Source of the DNA: Polytrichum commune
Taxonomy: Eukaryota; Streptophyta; Polytrichopsida; Polytrichales; Polytrichaceae
Length of the DNA stretch: 60,000 nucleotides
Direction of reading: 5' to 3'
NCBI GenBank assembly: GCA_950295325.1
Contig: OX485809.1
Location: 15,006,001-15,066,000 of the forward strand
The position numbers were made by a program, and so were the translations under genes. Below are positions 11,501 through 19,558 of this stretch, piece by piece. The notes beneath the pieces are model-generated. The model was not told the DNA's origin and made no database searches. It worked only from the letters and a program-made list of their open reading frames with translations. Every line of letters begins with the position of its first letter. Within the stretch, counting starts at the first letter, position 1.

Positions 11501-12119
11501 CAGGGTTGCTAAATTCACAAATACTCCTCATCAATCTCATTGGACGGCTGTCAAACGGATTTTTCGTTACTTATCAGGTACCATTCATATGGGTGTCGCT
11601 TATTCTGGACACTTACCAGATTTATCTCTTCGTGGCTACTGTGATGCTGACTACGCCGGTGATCATGATGATCGCAAGTCTCGAACTGGCTACCTGTTCC
11701 TCATTGCAAATGGAGCCGTCGCCTGGTGTAGTAAGCGTCAGGGTTGTACAGCAGATTCTACAACTGAAGCTGAGTTTGTTGCAATGGCTGAGTCCGTCAA
11801 GGAGGCTATCTGGCTACGTCGTCTCTTAAATAGTCTTGGTATCTCTTCACCAAACCCTACACCCATATTCTCTGACAACCAGGGAGCTATTCAGTTAGTG
11901 AAGAACCCCAAATATCACAAACGGACCAAGCATATCGAGACAAAATATTATCTCATTCGGGAAAAGTTTGAACGCAAGCAGATTGATGTATTCTACATTC
12001 ACACCAAGCAACAATTGGCTGATATCCTAACTAAGCCACTTCCTCGCGAAGCCTTCCAACATCTTCGTAGTCTTCAAGGTCTTCTTGCTCCCCCGTTTCA
12101 AACGAGTGGGAGATCATGA
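8517..12119 (+). CDS. Copia-1 Pol (protease, integrase, RT, RNase H)
   Basis: Open from 8517 to the TGA at 12117, 1200 residues, in the same frame as gag; the first internal ATG is 8679. Counting from that Met: protease motif WYADSGATEHM at about 19-29; GAG-pre-integrase LWHNRMGHVN near 172 with VCPGCALGKQHK; integrase core HADLCGK near 240, TDRGKEF near 304 and QQNGYVERDNRT near 335-345; reverse transcriptase KYKARLVAKGYSQ near 680 and GIFVDDGIV near 815 (FVDD instead of the usual YVDD); RNase H YCDADYAGD near 985, DSTTEAEF near 1025 and ADILTKPLP near 1115. The domain order is that of Ty1/copia. No frameshift is seen. With no start codon after the TGA until the protease region, expression as written would need read-through or internal initiation. 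Confidence 0.95.
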   Translation, partial: RDKDKSSNQKKNRFDRQQKFTKNKRSDACVVTSEQPNSGSSNSASDSDHNDCALMAIGSWSQALSVNFDKQAWYADSGATEHMTEHRAWFSTFKDIPSGTWPVAIADDSNLWVRGVGDINITRLIDGVHKKGVMKKVLFVPDLRRNLFSIGLASRAGFSFQTIRNKCALYDDFGQGPKVLEGNLVGTLYKLSIHPVPPASTKDVRPADQLSSTVLAVTTPRDMDLVLWHNRMGHVNIHTIKSMSVHESIKDLPILSNSKLAQVCPGCALGKQHKATYSSNPQKERSKLPGELLHADLCGKMSTPSLGGAHYYILIKDDCTSFRFVAFLKAKGDAIRFFIKILRFIEKVTGNSVKTLRTDRGKEFCNIDFDLLLEREGILRETSTSCTPQQNGYVERDNRTICEAARCMLHLHNLPLKLWAESVHTAVYILNRTINNQVGFVTPYELWFKTKPSVSHFKTFGTLAYILIDKSKRTKFQPKGSRVIFVGYNDTSKAWRFWNPITDLVSESSDVIFDEATAYSSSLFSTKQPLHVDIPVVTALPPNPQPVPIIHPAPIIDPVGVSSTTDSIDLPSLDHDSPTDSLHLSGSSSIPPILPTEPISSSPASVSSDPYALNISSSLPSLDTPIQPKYRSLTDIYTASSERAQAEADPPGSPDSSHNSSFANMIHSAETYREPATYKQATMSPQAALWKAAMEKEYDSLMENRTWILVPPPPGCNIVKCKWVYKIKYTSTGAVDKYKARLVAKGYSQVHGIDYDETFSPVIKHDSVLVLFAIAVVLRMHMRQFDIGTAYLNSDLTTRIYMHQPEGFVNSKHPTHVCSLLKSLYGLKQSGRLWNQTFDTFLKLYHLLTSDADTCVYYRLTATHSIDLIVGIFVDDGIVCATNETDLDTVIQHLQKNFKVTHGPMDYYVGFQVHRDPVTHTILVNQARYITDIIRRFQLDNANTVTTPADTHLPLQATLGPDDLPLSPSIPYREAVGCLMYAMVLTRPDIAFAVSRVAKFTNTPHQSHWTAVKRIFRYLSGTIHMGVAYSGHLPDLSLRGYCDADYAGDHDDRKSRTGYLFLIANGAVAWCSKRQGCTADSTTEAEFVAMAESVKEAIWLRRLLNSLGISSPNPTPIFSDNQGAIQLVKNPKYHKRTKHIETKYYLIREKFERKQIDVFYIHTKQQLADILTKPLPREAFQHLRSLQGLLAPPFQTSGRS

Positions 12120-12888
12120 GGGAGTGTTTTCACAGACGAGCAATAAGACTGAGACAAGCAAAAGACTGGCAACATGAGGTTTTCTACAGATGAGCAACAA
12201 AACTGACAACATGAGGGAGCATTTTTCTACACAGAAGAGCGACAAAAGAAAATTGGCAACGAGCACACCTGATTCGGGAAGTACATCAGTCTTTTTCCTT
12301 GTATCTTAATTTCATTGCTAAATCAGACTCATGAAAGAGAGATAAAGATGTGATAAAGGTTAGACATTCAAAGGATTGGAAATAATAACGCAACTAGGAA
12401 ACGATAGCAAGGAAACTATGAACTGAAAGAAGAAGCGAGTTAAGAGAACTTCGAATGAAGAGCAGTGAGACCATATGAAAAGAAAGAAAGGAGATCTGAA
12501 TGAGAACCATGGAGCATGATCTGACGAAAACAAGGAGCCAAGAAAGGAAGAAAGGAGATCTGGATGAGAACCATGGAGCATTAAGAGGGGGGGTAGATAT
12601 AGGGTTTGATTCACACCTCTCGAAGGCACCAGAAGAAAGATCAGAGCAACCTGTCAGAGCAGATGGGAAGTGGAAGCGAGGCGCGTCATCATCAAAACAA
12701 GAGTGAAAAGATGGAGTGATGCACAGCAGCAACCATAGGAGTGGGAGCACCACCCAAAATCATCAATTAGGGCTAGATATAGGGTTAGGGCAGCTAGCAC
12801 CACCCAATAACATCAATTAGGGCTAGGTATAGGGTTAGGGTAACTAGGATTCTAGAGCTAGGGTTTCTACTCCACTTGTAACTCGATG
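12120..12888 (+). repeat. Copia-1 3' non-coding tract with tandem repeats
   Basis: About 770 bp between the pol stop and the right LTR, with no supported coding. It contains diverged ~60-bp units with GAGCAA and CTGACAAC/CTGGCAAC words (12120-12250), a duplicated block around GAGAACCATGGAGCAT (about 12500-12583), and two 50-bp direct repeats at 12747-12796 and 12797-12846, each carrying ATAGGGTTAGGG. The 12-mer AACGAGTGGGAG occurs at both ends (12101-12112 and 12889-12900), and GAGTGGGAG also at about 12740-12748. Confidence 0.75.
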
Positions 12889-12900
12889 AACGAGTGGGAG
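12889..12900 (+). promoter_or_regulatory. Copia-1 polypurine tract
   Basis: CGAGTGGGAG abuts the right LTR start, the expected place for plus-strand priming. An identical 12-mer occurs 788 bp upstream, overlapping the end of pol. Confidence 0.7.
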
Positions 12901-13262
12901 TGATGAAATGAGTGTTACGTTCATCCAAGTTAAAGTGGACAGTAACAGACTCTGTTAATCAAATTCATTGGAACATTCCAGAAATAGAAGGTTCTGGTTA
13001 GAACAGGTGAAGCAAATAGGATTTATATCAACAGGTAGTTGAGCCTAGTATCTTTTGTACATGTAGTGTATTTGGAGCGAGTATAGCTCAGACAGATATA
13101 GCAATACATCATACATTGATCAAGGTATTCTCATCAGGCGTAGGAATTACAATGGCTAGTATTCCGTAAGATGTAACAGTTTAGCATAGCAATAAAATTT
13201 TCACTGAATTGCAGAGTTGATTTCTCACATAGATACATGTGCAATTAATTCAGTTTGCATCA
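12901..13262 (+). repeat. Copia-1 right LTR
   Basis: Appears identical to 7331-7692; followed by the target duplication CTAAG at 13263-13267. Confidence 0.97.
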
Positions 13263-13267
13263 CTAAG

Positions 13268-14266
13268 AAATGATTTCTAATAACTTTTCATACATTTTTT
13301 AAACAATTAGTGCCGATATGAATTCCATTTAATCGGATATTGGCCAATGAAAATATGAAAATATAGGCAATTGGCCGATTGATTTTACAAAAGACCGGCT
13401 CTTGCCGATGTAAATTGGAAAAAATCCGACCCTTCGTAGCAACTACCGGCAATTAGCCACTAAGGCTTCAAAAACTTCCCGAACTCTGATTTGGACATCA
13501 TAAGTTAAGGACATCAGGTAGTGATTCGAATTCAAATTAGACTCATGCAGACGAGGAGAATGCACCAGAATTTTGCAGCTGTGATTGGCAACTTCGAAAC
13601 TGATATGGAGTAGGCAGTCGATTGATTTGGATCCAACTCACAAGTATGTGGAAGTAATGGAAATCTAGAAGTGTGTCCAACAATAACATTTTAACAGTAA
13701 CTGGTCGATTTCCTACTTGCAGCAAGTGGTGAGATCACTTGTGGACTCCAGTAGGTCGACGTGCGCCAGACCTAGCACCTCCATACAGTCAAGAATAAGT
13801 GTTAAGAAATAGTGCAATATAGATCAGTTGAAAAGACATAGAGCACCTTGAAACAGATTCAAAGTAAGGTCGGGCTGCAAACTCAAACACCAAACTGATT
13901 CATGCGGAAATCTTGGATGATGCAGCTGCAAGTATCAAGCTCTAGTAATTACTAACGCTGAACTAGTCCTTATAGACTGCTTTGCATCTTATAGCTTACA
14001 AAAAAATCTTATCGCAATCAAGGATACATGGAAATACGCATGGGTTGATTTCCTGTTCACGCAACAGATGAGGAGGTACCACTGGCGGTGGTGGCTGACG
14101 TGCAACTCTGCTGGCTTGAAGAAAATCTCAATGTCGGCTGATGTAATCATCCAAATTGTGTCAAGTATCGCGTTAGGACGCACAGGTTCAACGAAGGTGG
14201 ATGTTGAAACTGTTTCTCAGAAATCCTCTCGATGTTAGCAATTACATTTTGGCATGCAATTATGGG
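13268..14266. other. Flank of Copia-1 with possible minus-strand exon fragments
   Basis: The first ~180 bases share CCGAT-rich composition with the left flank at 6720-6960. Minus-strand open stretches near 13725-13543 and 14183-13989 (pieces DTIWMITSADIEIFFKPAE and HHRQWYLLICCVNR) look protein-like but lack a joinable splice model. Not enough to call a gene. Confidence 0.3.
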
Positions 14267-14587
14267 CTAAATCATCAAACCGCATGCAATGAAATGATGA
14301 ATGTCTTGGTACTTTGGTCGGAGTGAACCTGGTGGAGGTGTTGGGAAGTATTTCTGCTGCCACTGAGGATCTGCAACAACAGCCTTGTCTCTCTGTTGAA
14401 CTGCAGGTTGCCGCTGAGAATCCTCTGCTGATAACGAATTTGTCGTCCATGTCTGCTTCTGTGGTTGGATTCTTGCAGGACGACCTCTGTTGGGTTGAAA
14501 GAGTATAGGTGAGGACTTTCCAAGGTTGAGACCACCAGGCTGATGAAGATGATTTGTCCGGTGAAGTACATTGAATGCCATCAACAT
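14267..14587 (-). other. Possible coding exon, low-complexity, unrecognised
   Basis: A minus-strand open frame with ATG at 14587 (MLMAFNVLHRTNHLHQPGG) is rich in Gln, Pro and Arg (QWQQKYFPTPPPG). CCACCAG|GTTCAC could serve as a donor after PPPG. No family is recognised. The opposite strand is also open here, so the call is weak. Confidence 0.25.
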
Positions 14588-14636
14588 TTTCTAATGAAGG
14601 AGACTATAATATTATAGATTCAATGTCTCGAACATT

Positions 14637-15237
14637 GTGGTTATGCTTACGACTGTAGTCCATACCAAAGAACGTGCTATAGCCCAGAGTTCAGCTTCAT
14701 TGCCCAGAGCGACTACTAGAAGCTGGGCAAAATGTGTGAAATGCTGTCAATCGATTGGAACTATAACCACTCTGCCGGAGATCATAGAAATGATTCAGTA
14801 TTTAAGAGATGAATCAGATCTGTTGCAGGTGAGCTTTCATCTCTAGATGATCAAAGAAAATTGATATATAGTTCACTTGCATATAACTTTACTCCTATGG
14901 TTGCACCTTCTGCGTGCAAATTGTTTACGTCTAAAAACCATGTTTGCCAAATTAAAGTTTGAGCATTGCTTTAAACTTGCAGGTAGTAGTAGCACAGAAG
15001 TCGGTAATTACTGTTGGCCATACAAATGGGACCTAATTCCATGGCCCTTCTCCAGGATACGACATTTGACATTTCGTTGATAATGAGCAGCATTATGAGT
15101 TGTACAATGCCCATTGTAATGTACGCTGTGCAGTGACTTGATCAAATGCGTTTGACATCAGCCTGCAAGAAAGGAGAAGCCCCATGAATGAGTTTCCATT
15201 CGAGATGCAACATAATTTCCTTCTCATCCTATGCTGG
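14637..15237 (+). pseudogene. Coding-like exons on +, unrecognised, with stops
   Basis: A plus-strand open stretch ends LPEIIEMIQYLRDESDLLQ at a good donor (CAG|GTGAGC, about 14829). It resumes after an acceptor (AAACTTGCAG, about 14982) as VVVAQKSVITVGHTNGT. The second part keeps one protein-like frame (FHGPSPGYD, HFVDNEQHYELYNAHC) but with in-frame TAA and TGA codons. The junction is in phase. Most likely a decayed gene piece; I do not recognise it. Confidence 0.35.
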
Positions 15238-16119
15238 AGGTCAGTACTCGTGGCTTTTCACAAACTGATCTCTTACAACCTTCTCATAATTGCATCCATT
15301 CTTATGAAACAGCAAGGTAATGATTATCACTAATATAAGCTGCTCATATGAACATCACTAGTCAAAGCTGACACATGCCATATGGATGGTTTCTATTTAA
15401 TAAACATAAGCCTGAACCTAATTAAGTACCGTGATGTCACCAACGAAAAAGCACAATCATATATTCCGAAGTTTGTTTCTCTGACGCCGACTAATCTACA
15501 ATTTCTTATGTCGACGACGAAGGGAAACTTGATCTGGACAACACTTGAATGAACTTCTTTCCTATTCTCAGATCAAAGCTCAGCAATATGGAAAGTATTT
15601 TAATTACAATTCATGAACTTGTTTTTGCATCAAAAACAAGGAAACAAAAAGGAGTAATTACGAATCATGGACCCTTGTTTTCACGAACCAAAAAGCACAT
15701 TCACACATTCCTTTGCTTCTCTGACGTCTACGTGGGAATTGTAGCGATGTAAAATGCTTTAATCATAGAAGAAGAATGTGGACTTATACTTGGTACTGAA
15801 AGTGGAATGCTATACAAGAAAACTAGCATCTTCAAGTGATTGATCTTTTCGATGCAATGAAAGCTGGAGTAAGGGAAGCAATATACTTAAACAACATGGG
15901 TAATCCAGAAATGTAAGCTACACCAACAAGTTGTGCTCTCATACAGAAGGCATCGCCAGCCGCAGCTTCCAGGTCTCTATAAACTTGCGATCCATCGTAC
16001 TAACAAAAGTTGAAGGATTCCAGCTCTACGAACGAGTTCCCGCAATTGAAAAAGCAGAGCAAAGATGTTGGACGACGACCTATTGACATGAATCACCTGG
16101 AAAGGAAAATTCTTTTGCA
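15238..16119. other. Intergenic; partial local duplication
   Basis: No gene seen. A segment around 15910-15990 (AGCTACACCAACAAGTTGTG... CAGCCGCAGCTTC) is a diverged copy of 16165-16225 (AAGTTACAACAACTTGTG... AAGCCGTAGCTTC), a local direct repeat about 250 bp apart. Confidence 0.4.
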
Positions 16120-17450
16120 GCGACTCTAATCCAGAAGCTTAATTTACATGGATAATTCACAAAATTAAGTTACAACAACTTGTGCTGCCCATTATACAGC
16201 CATCCCAAGCCGTAGCTTCTAAATTTCAAGAAACATACACTAGGCAGGAAGACAAAGCTTGCGAACCTTAAAAGAAAAAGAAAAAAAAAGGATCGATTCA
16301 GATCTGCGAAAAAGCTCTTGGAATTGCAAAAGCAAAACGATGGTGGACAACAACCATGACATGACTCATCTGGAGAACCAACTTGTACTTCTGCAGCAGT
16401 AACTTTGATCGCGGAGGCTTGTCGACAATGAGCGAAGAGAGGGGAGGTGGAGGATTATGTATCCATGTGTCTTTGAAGAATGTCTGTCTCGGTTGCTCGC
16501 ATTGCATCTCGGGGAGTGGTGTATCAATTCGACTAATTAACCCTCCGGAAACTTTCGGAAAAGTGAAGGATCCCACACCTCGATTACTGAGATTGCATCT
16601 CGAGGCTGATTCGGTTGGCAGGTGATGAAGGAATTCTCTCTGAGGGTAGGATTTTCGTGTTGCGTACTGTACAAGAGATTCGACCCTCCCAAAAGGCGCT
16701 GCATCTACTGCTCGCTCTGAGGGAGGGCCTGCCAATATGCTACTAAGTAGTATAGGTTCTATGCTTCACGAGTACATGTGTGTCAAGAAGAAACATCAGA
16801 GAGGATGATTTGAACTAGCGGTTGAACTGATACGAGTTACTTGAAACTTAATCCTGTGTTTATACAGATCATGTCTACCATCGGCTTCAAAGACTTCACG
16901 ATGCAGAAACTGGGCATCCTGGGTCATCAAGAAGAACACCAAAATGCAACTACGTCAACAGATCAATTGAAGGGCCCCTGAACGACCAACACGTCAGTCC
17001 CCTTGCATTGTAATTGACAAAGTGAAGCTCCGAACTGCATCACGGAACGACGATGGTCATCATGTGCTCCTGAATGTTTCGCCTGTCTCGCCAAACTCAT
17101 GGAAGTATTAAAAGAAGTATGACTTAATTATAAATTCGTGGTGCCAGGTAATTTCTCAGAGATTTGGCACTCTGCGTTTGTGAATTCAAGCAGCCCTACT
17201 ACAGCCGCTTGAAATGAGGATTGTAATTTAGTAAAGAGTGCAATTCATGCTTCATGACCCATCCCAGGAAAATTAGACGGGATTCATGAGTCCAATGCCA
17301 GAGTAAATTTTGATAATTGAAGACTATTTGGTGGTAATTAGGTTCCCTGACATGAAACCGAGAATATCAGTGGGGTTCAAGTTCTGAGCAGGGAGAATCA
17401 TTTGGAATAATGTCAAGGCCGAAATTGAGCTCAATATTGTATAAAGCTCA
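16120..17450 (-). repeat. Inverted segmental duplication, arm A
   Basis: Read on the minus strand this stretch aligns by eye with 42600-44060 on the plus strand over its whole length. Anchors are TACATGGATAA and GCCCAATATACAG/GCCCATTATACAG at one end, AACATACACTAGGCAGG, the exon-like core, and TAATTGAAGACTATTTGGTG and GACATGAAACCGAG toward the other end. The arms differ by many substitutions and small indels, so the duplication is old. The 25 kb between them is not duplicated. Confidence 0.85.
16368..16735 (-). pseudogene. Arm A exon-like core, start codon lost
   Basis: Open on minus with no ATG at the start of the frame. It contains GGLISRIDTPLPEMQCEQPR and then DTWIHNPPPPLSSLIVDKPP... LLLQKYKLVLQ. 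The homologous plus-strand copy at 43.7 kb has a true ATG exactly where this copy lacks 11 bp, and a CAG|GTGAGT donor where this copy reads CAGATGAGT. Both facts suggest arm A is the inactive copy. No family recognised. Confidence 0.4.
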
Positions 17451-18310
17451 ATGGCACATGATGGATTTGCATTGGTTACACCATAGCCTTAGTATTTGTA
17501 TATGCACAGTGCAAAATACCTGGACATATAGCCTTTTGTCCAGATTTGACCAAAGTATATGTTCACAACACAACTAAACAATGCATCTGCAGGTGTTGTG
17601 GTAAACACAAGTCTTGAATAGTGATGAGTTCCTTGCTAAATAGAATTGACATCTACATTATTGCTAGCTAAAAAAGTACTTGAGATACATAACATTATTC
17701 AACTCCTATCAACTGCTTCATTCTAATAATATGCAGTGACAGTGCTTCACCTAAATCTCATTCGATTTTCAGGAATCTACTTACTGACAAACATCCATAA
17801 AGCATCATTCTAGCACTTTACATGACATATGCTTGGCCCCACCCAACTTGGTCACTCATCTGAATAATGTTATGAGTGTCAAAGTTGAGTATTTATGTGA
17901 CAAAATTAATGTCAACATGAGTATGTAGTAGGTAACTTGTTGGTAAATTTGAGCTTGTGGGAACACAGGTTAAATAACACAAAGTGATCTCTACCATAAT
18001 GGTAAGTTACCTTCAACATAATGCTCAATCATGGGGATATTGATTCACAACACGTACCGGGGGAGGAGAGTACGTAATAACTTGTCCTTACCAAGTTAGT
18101 TAATAATTCATTTCAATCAATGGGTCCCGCTAAACTAAATTTGGGTCTTTGATTCCAAGAGTTTGTTCAACTATAACAAAAAAAAAATTGGACATCTGAT
18201 GTTTCTCAATGTTTTCACTCCCGTTCCCCAAGCTTCATCCCTCCATCCTACTAGGTGTCGCAACCCTTGCTAGCGCCCCTTAACTATCTTGACCATTGGT
18301 CAATTCTAGC
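17451..18310. other. Intergenic AT-rich DNA
   Basis: No open frame or repeat that I can support. Confidence 0.5.
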
Positions 18311-18316
18311 AAGAAT

Positions 18317-18570
18317 CACTATATTTGTTAATTTGGGACTTTTTCAGCATTTTGAGACAGTTACAAATATAAGAACATGGATAAAATCACACAGATATTG
18401 GAGAATGTTGTAAGATGCAAATATTTTGAAGCGGGTGTTCATATCAAGAACCCAATTAAGAACTCATATCAAGATGGTTTAGGTAGGACGACCCAAACAT
18501 TAGACCATGTTGTTGTGGTTCATATATTAATTTGAGACAAGAGAAAGCCTCAAATTAACGAATATAGTGA
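18317..18570. repeat. Imperfect inverted repeat
   Basis: TCACTATATTTGTTAATTTG at 18317 is the inverted counterpart of 18551-18570 (TCACTATATTCGTTAATTTG on minus). Similarity continues for ~40 bp per arm, with about 170 bp between the arms. Could be the ends of a small TIR element or a hairpin. Confidence 0.55.
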
Positions 18571-18623
18571 TAAGAGTCAGGATCGTTAACCCTTTGCATT
18601 CCACCATGCTAACAATTACTGTA

Positions 18624-19556
18624 CGTTAAGGGCAGGTTCGGCACAAAATAATTCTAAAAATAGATGCCGAAAATTTTGGAAAATTATTGGCATTTTTTGC
18701 CGAATATAAAATTAATTATTTTTCAAAATTGCCAAAAAGTAAGAAATTTTTACTTCTCACTAGAGTTTTACTTACAATGGAAGCATATGTGAATTTTGAA
18801 AGAGAGAAGGTGCTCCTTTTGTAATCAAGCTCACTTACATTAGTCCACAAAGAATATGGGTTAAGAAGTAGCAAGACTCTAGGTGAGGCTTTTCAAATGT
18901 GTTGTACACAAATTTTTGGAGTCCAATTGAGCATAGAAGATGAAGTTTTATAGAATTTTGTCCAACTAACAAAAGTTGAGAAATCAATCCTTCTTCCACC
19001 TCCAACAAGTTTTGTGTCAAAATAAGTCTTTATGCAAAAGATATGGACAAAACATTGCAGCCGTGTAAAGATCAAAAAATTAAAATGCGTTCATAACAGT
19101 TTTTCGGAGCTCATTTGTGCATAGAAGATCAACTTTTTTGGAATTTTGTTGGTCTAAGAAGAGTTTAGAAATCAAGTAATATTTCACCTCCAAGAAATTT
19201 TATGTCATTTGAAGACTCTATGCAAAAGTTATGCGTGTTATAAAAATGAAGCCTAACTCGGTGCTTCACCTCAAAGTTTACATATCCCATATGCATTGTT
19301 GAACACAACTCCACTCTACTTGCATAAAGCACAGAGCATTCTCAACTCTTCACTCACATCTTACTTGTCATTGAATGCAAGAGAGATGTACAAGATATAA
19401 GCTTAAATAGAAAATTAAAAATGAATTTAGGTTGAATTTTTAAAAATTAAAAGAGAAAATTGCCAAAAATATGAATATACTATTTTTAGGTGCCGAACCT
19501 ACTTTTTGAACTTTAATTAATTATTTGGCTAACATGTGTTGAAGCTGCCCTTAACG
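18624..19556. mobile_element. Non-autonomous TIR element (933 bp), TA-flanked
   Basis: Ends are perfect inverted repeats CGTTAAGGGCAG / CTGCCCTTAACG, each bordered by TA (18622-18623 and 19557-19558). Subterminal inverted words repeat the symmetry (AGGTTCGGCAC at about 18634 against GTGCCGAACCT at about 19491, and CTAAAAATAG against CTATTTTTAG). Inside are two diverged ~190-bp direct repeats (about 18900-19075 and 19105-19265; shared words GCATAGAAGAT, GAATTTTGT, ATGCAAAAG). No transposase frame. TA flanks fit a Tc1/mariner-type element, but superfamily assignment is inference. Confidence 0.7.
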
Positions 19557-19558
19557 TA

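Larger units (their letters stand above)
7331..13262 (+). mobile_element. Copia-1: young, nearly intact Ty1/copia LTR retrotransposon
   Basis: The 5932-bp element has 362-bp LTRs beginning TGATGAAATG and ending TTTGCATCA, flanked by the 5-bp direct repeat CTAAG (7326-7330 and 13263-13267). Read base by base, the two LTRs appear identical, so the insertion is very recent. Gag, protease, integrase, reverse transcriptase and RNase H follow in the copia order (integrase before RT). The coding region is open except for one in-frame TGA between gag and pol. The primer site is unusual (own entry). A ~780-bp non-coding tract lies between the pol stop and the right LTR. Confidence 0.97.

Noticed and set aside
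12747-12846. AGGGTTAGGG words as telomeric repeat
   Set aside because: Only one short word per 50-bp unit, embedded in other sequence within Copia-1; not an interstitial telomere array.
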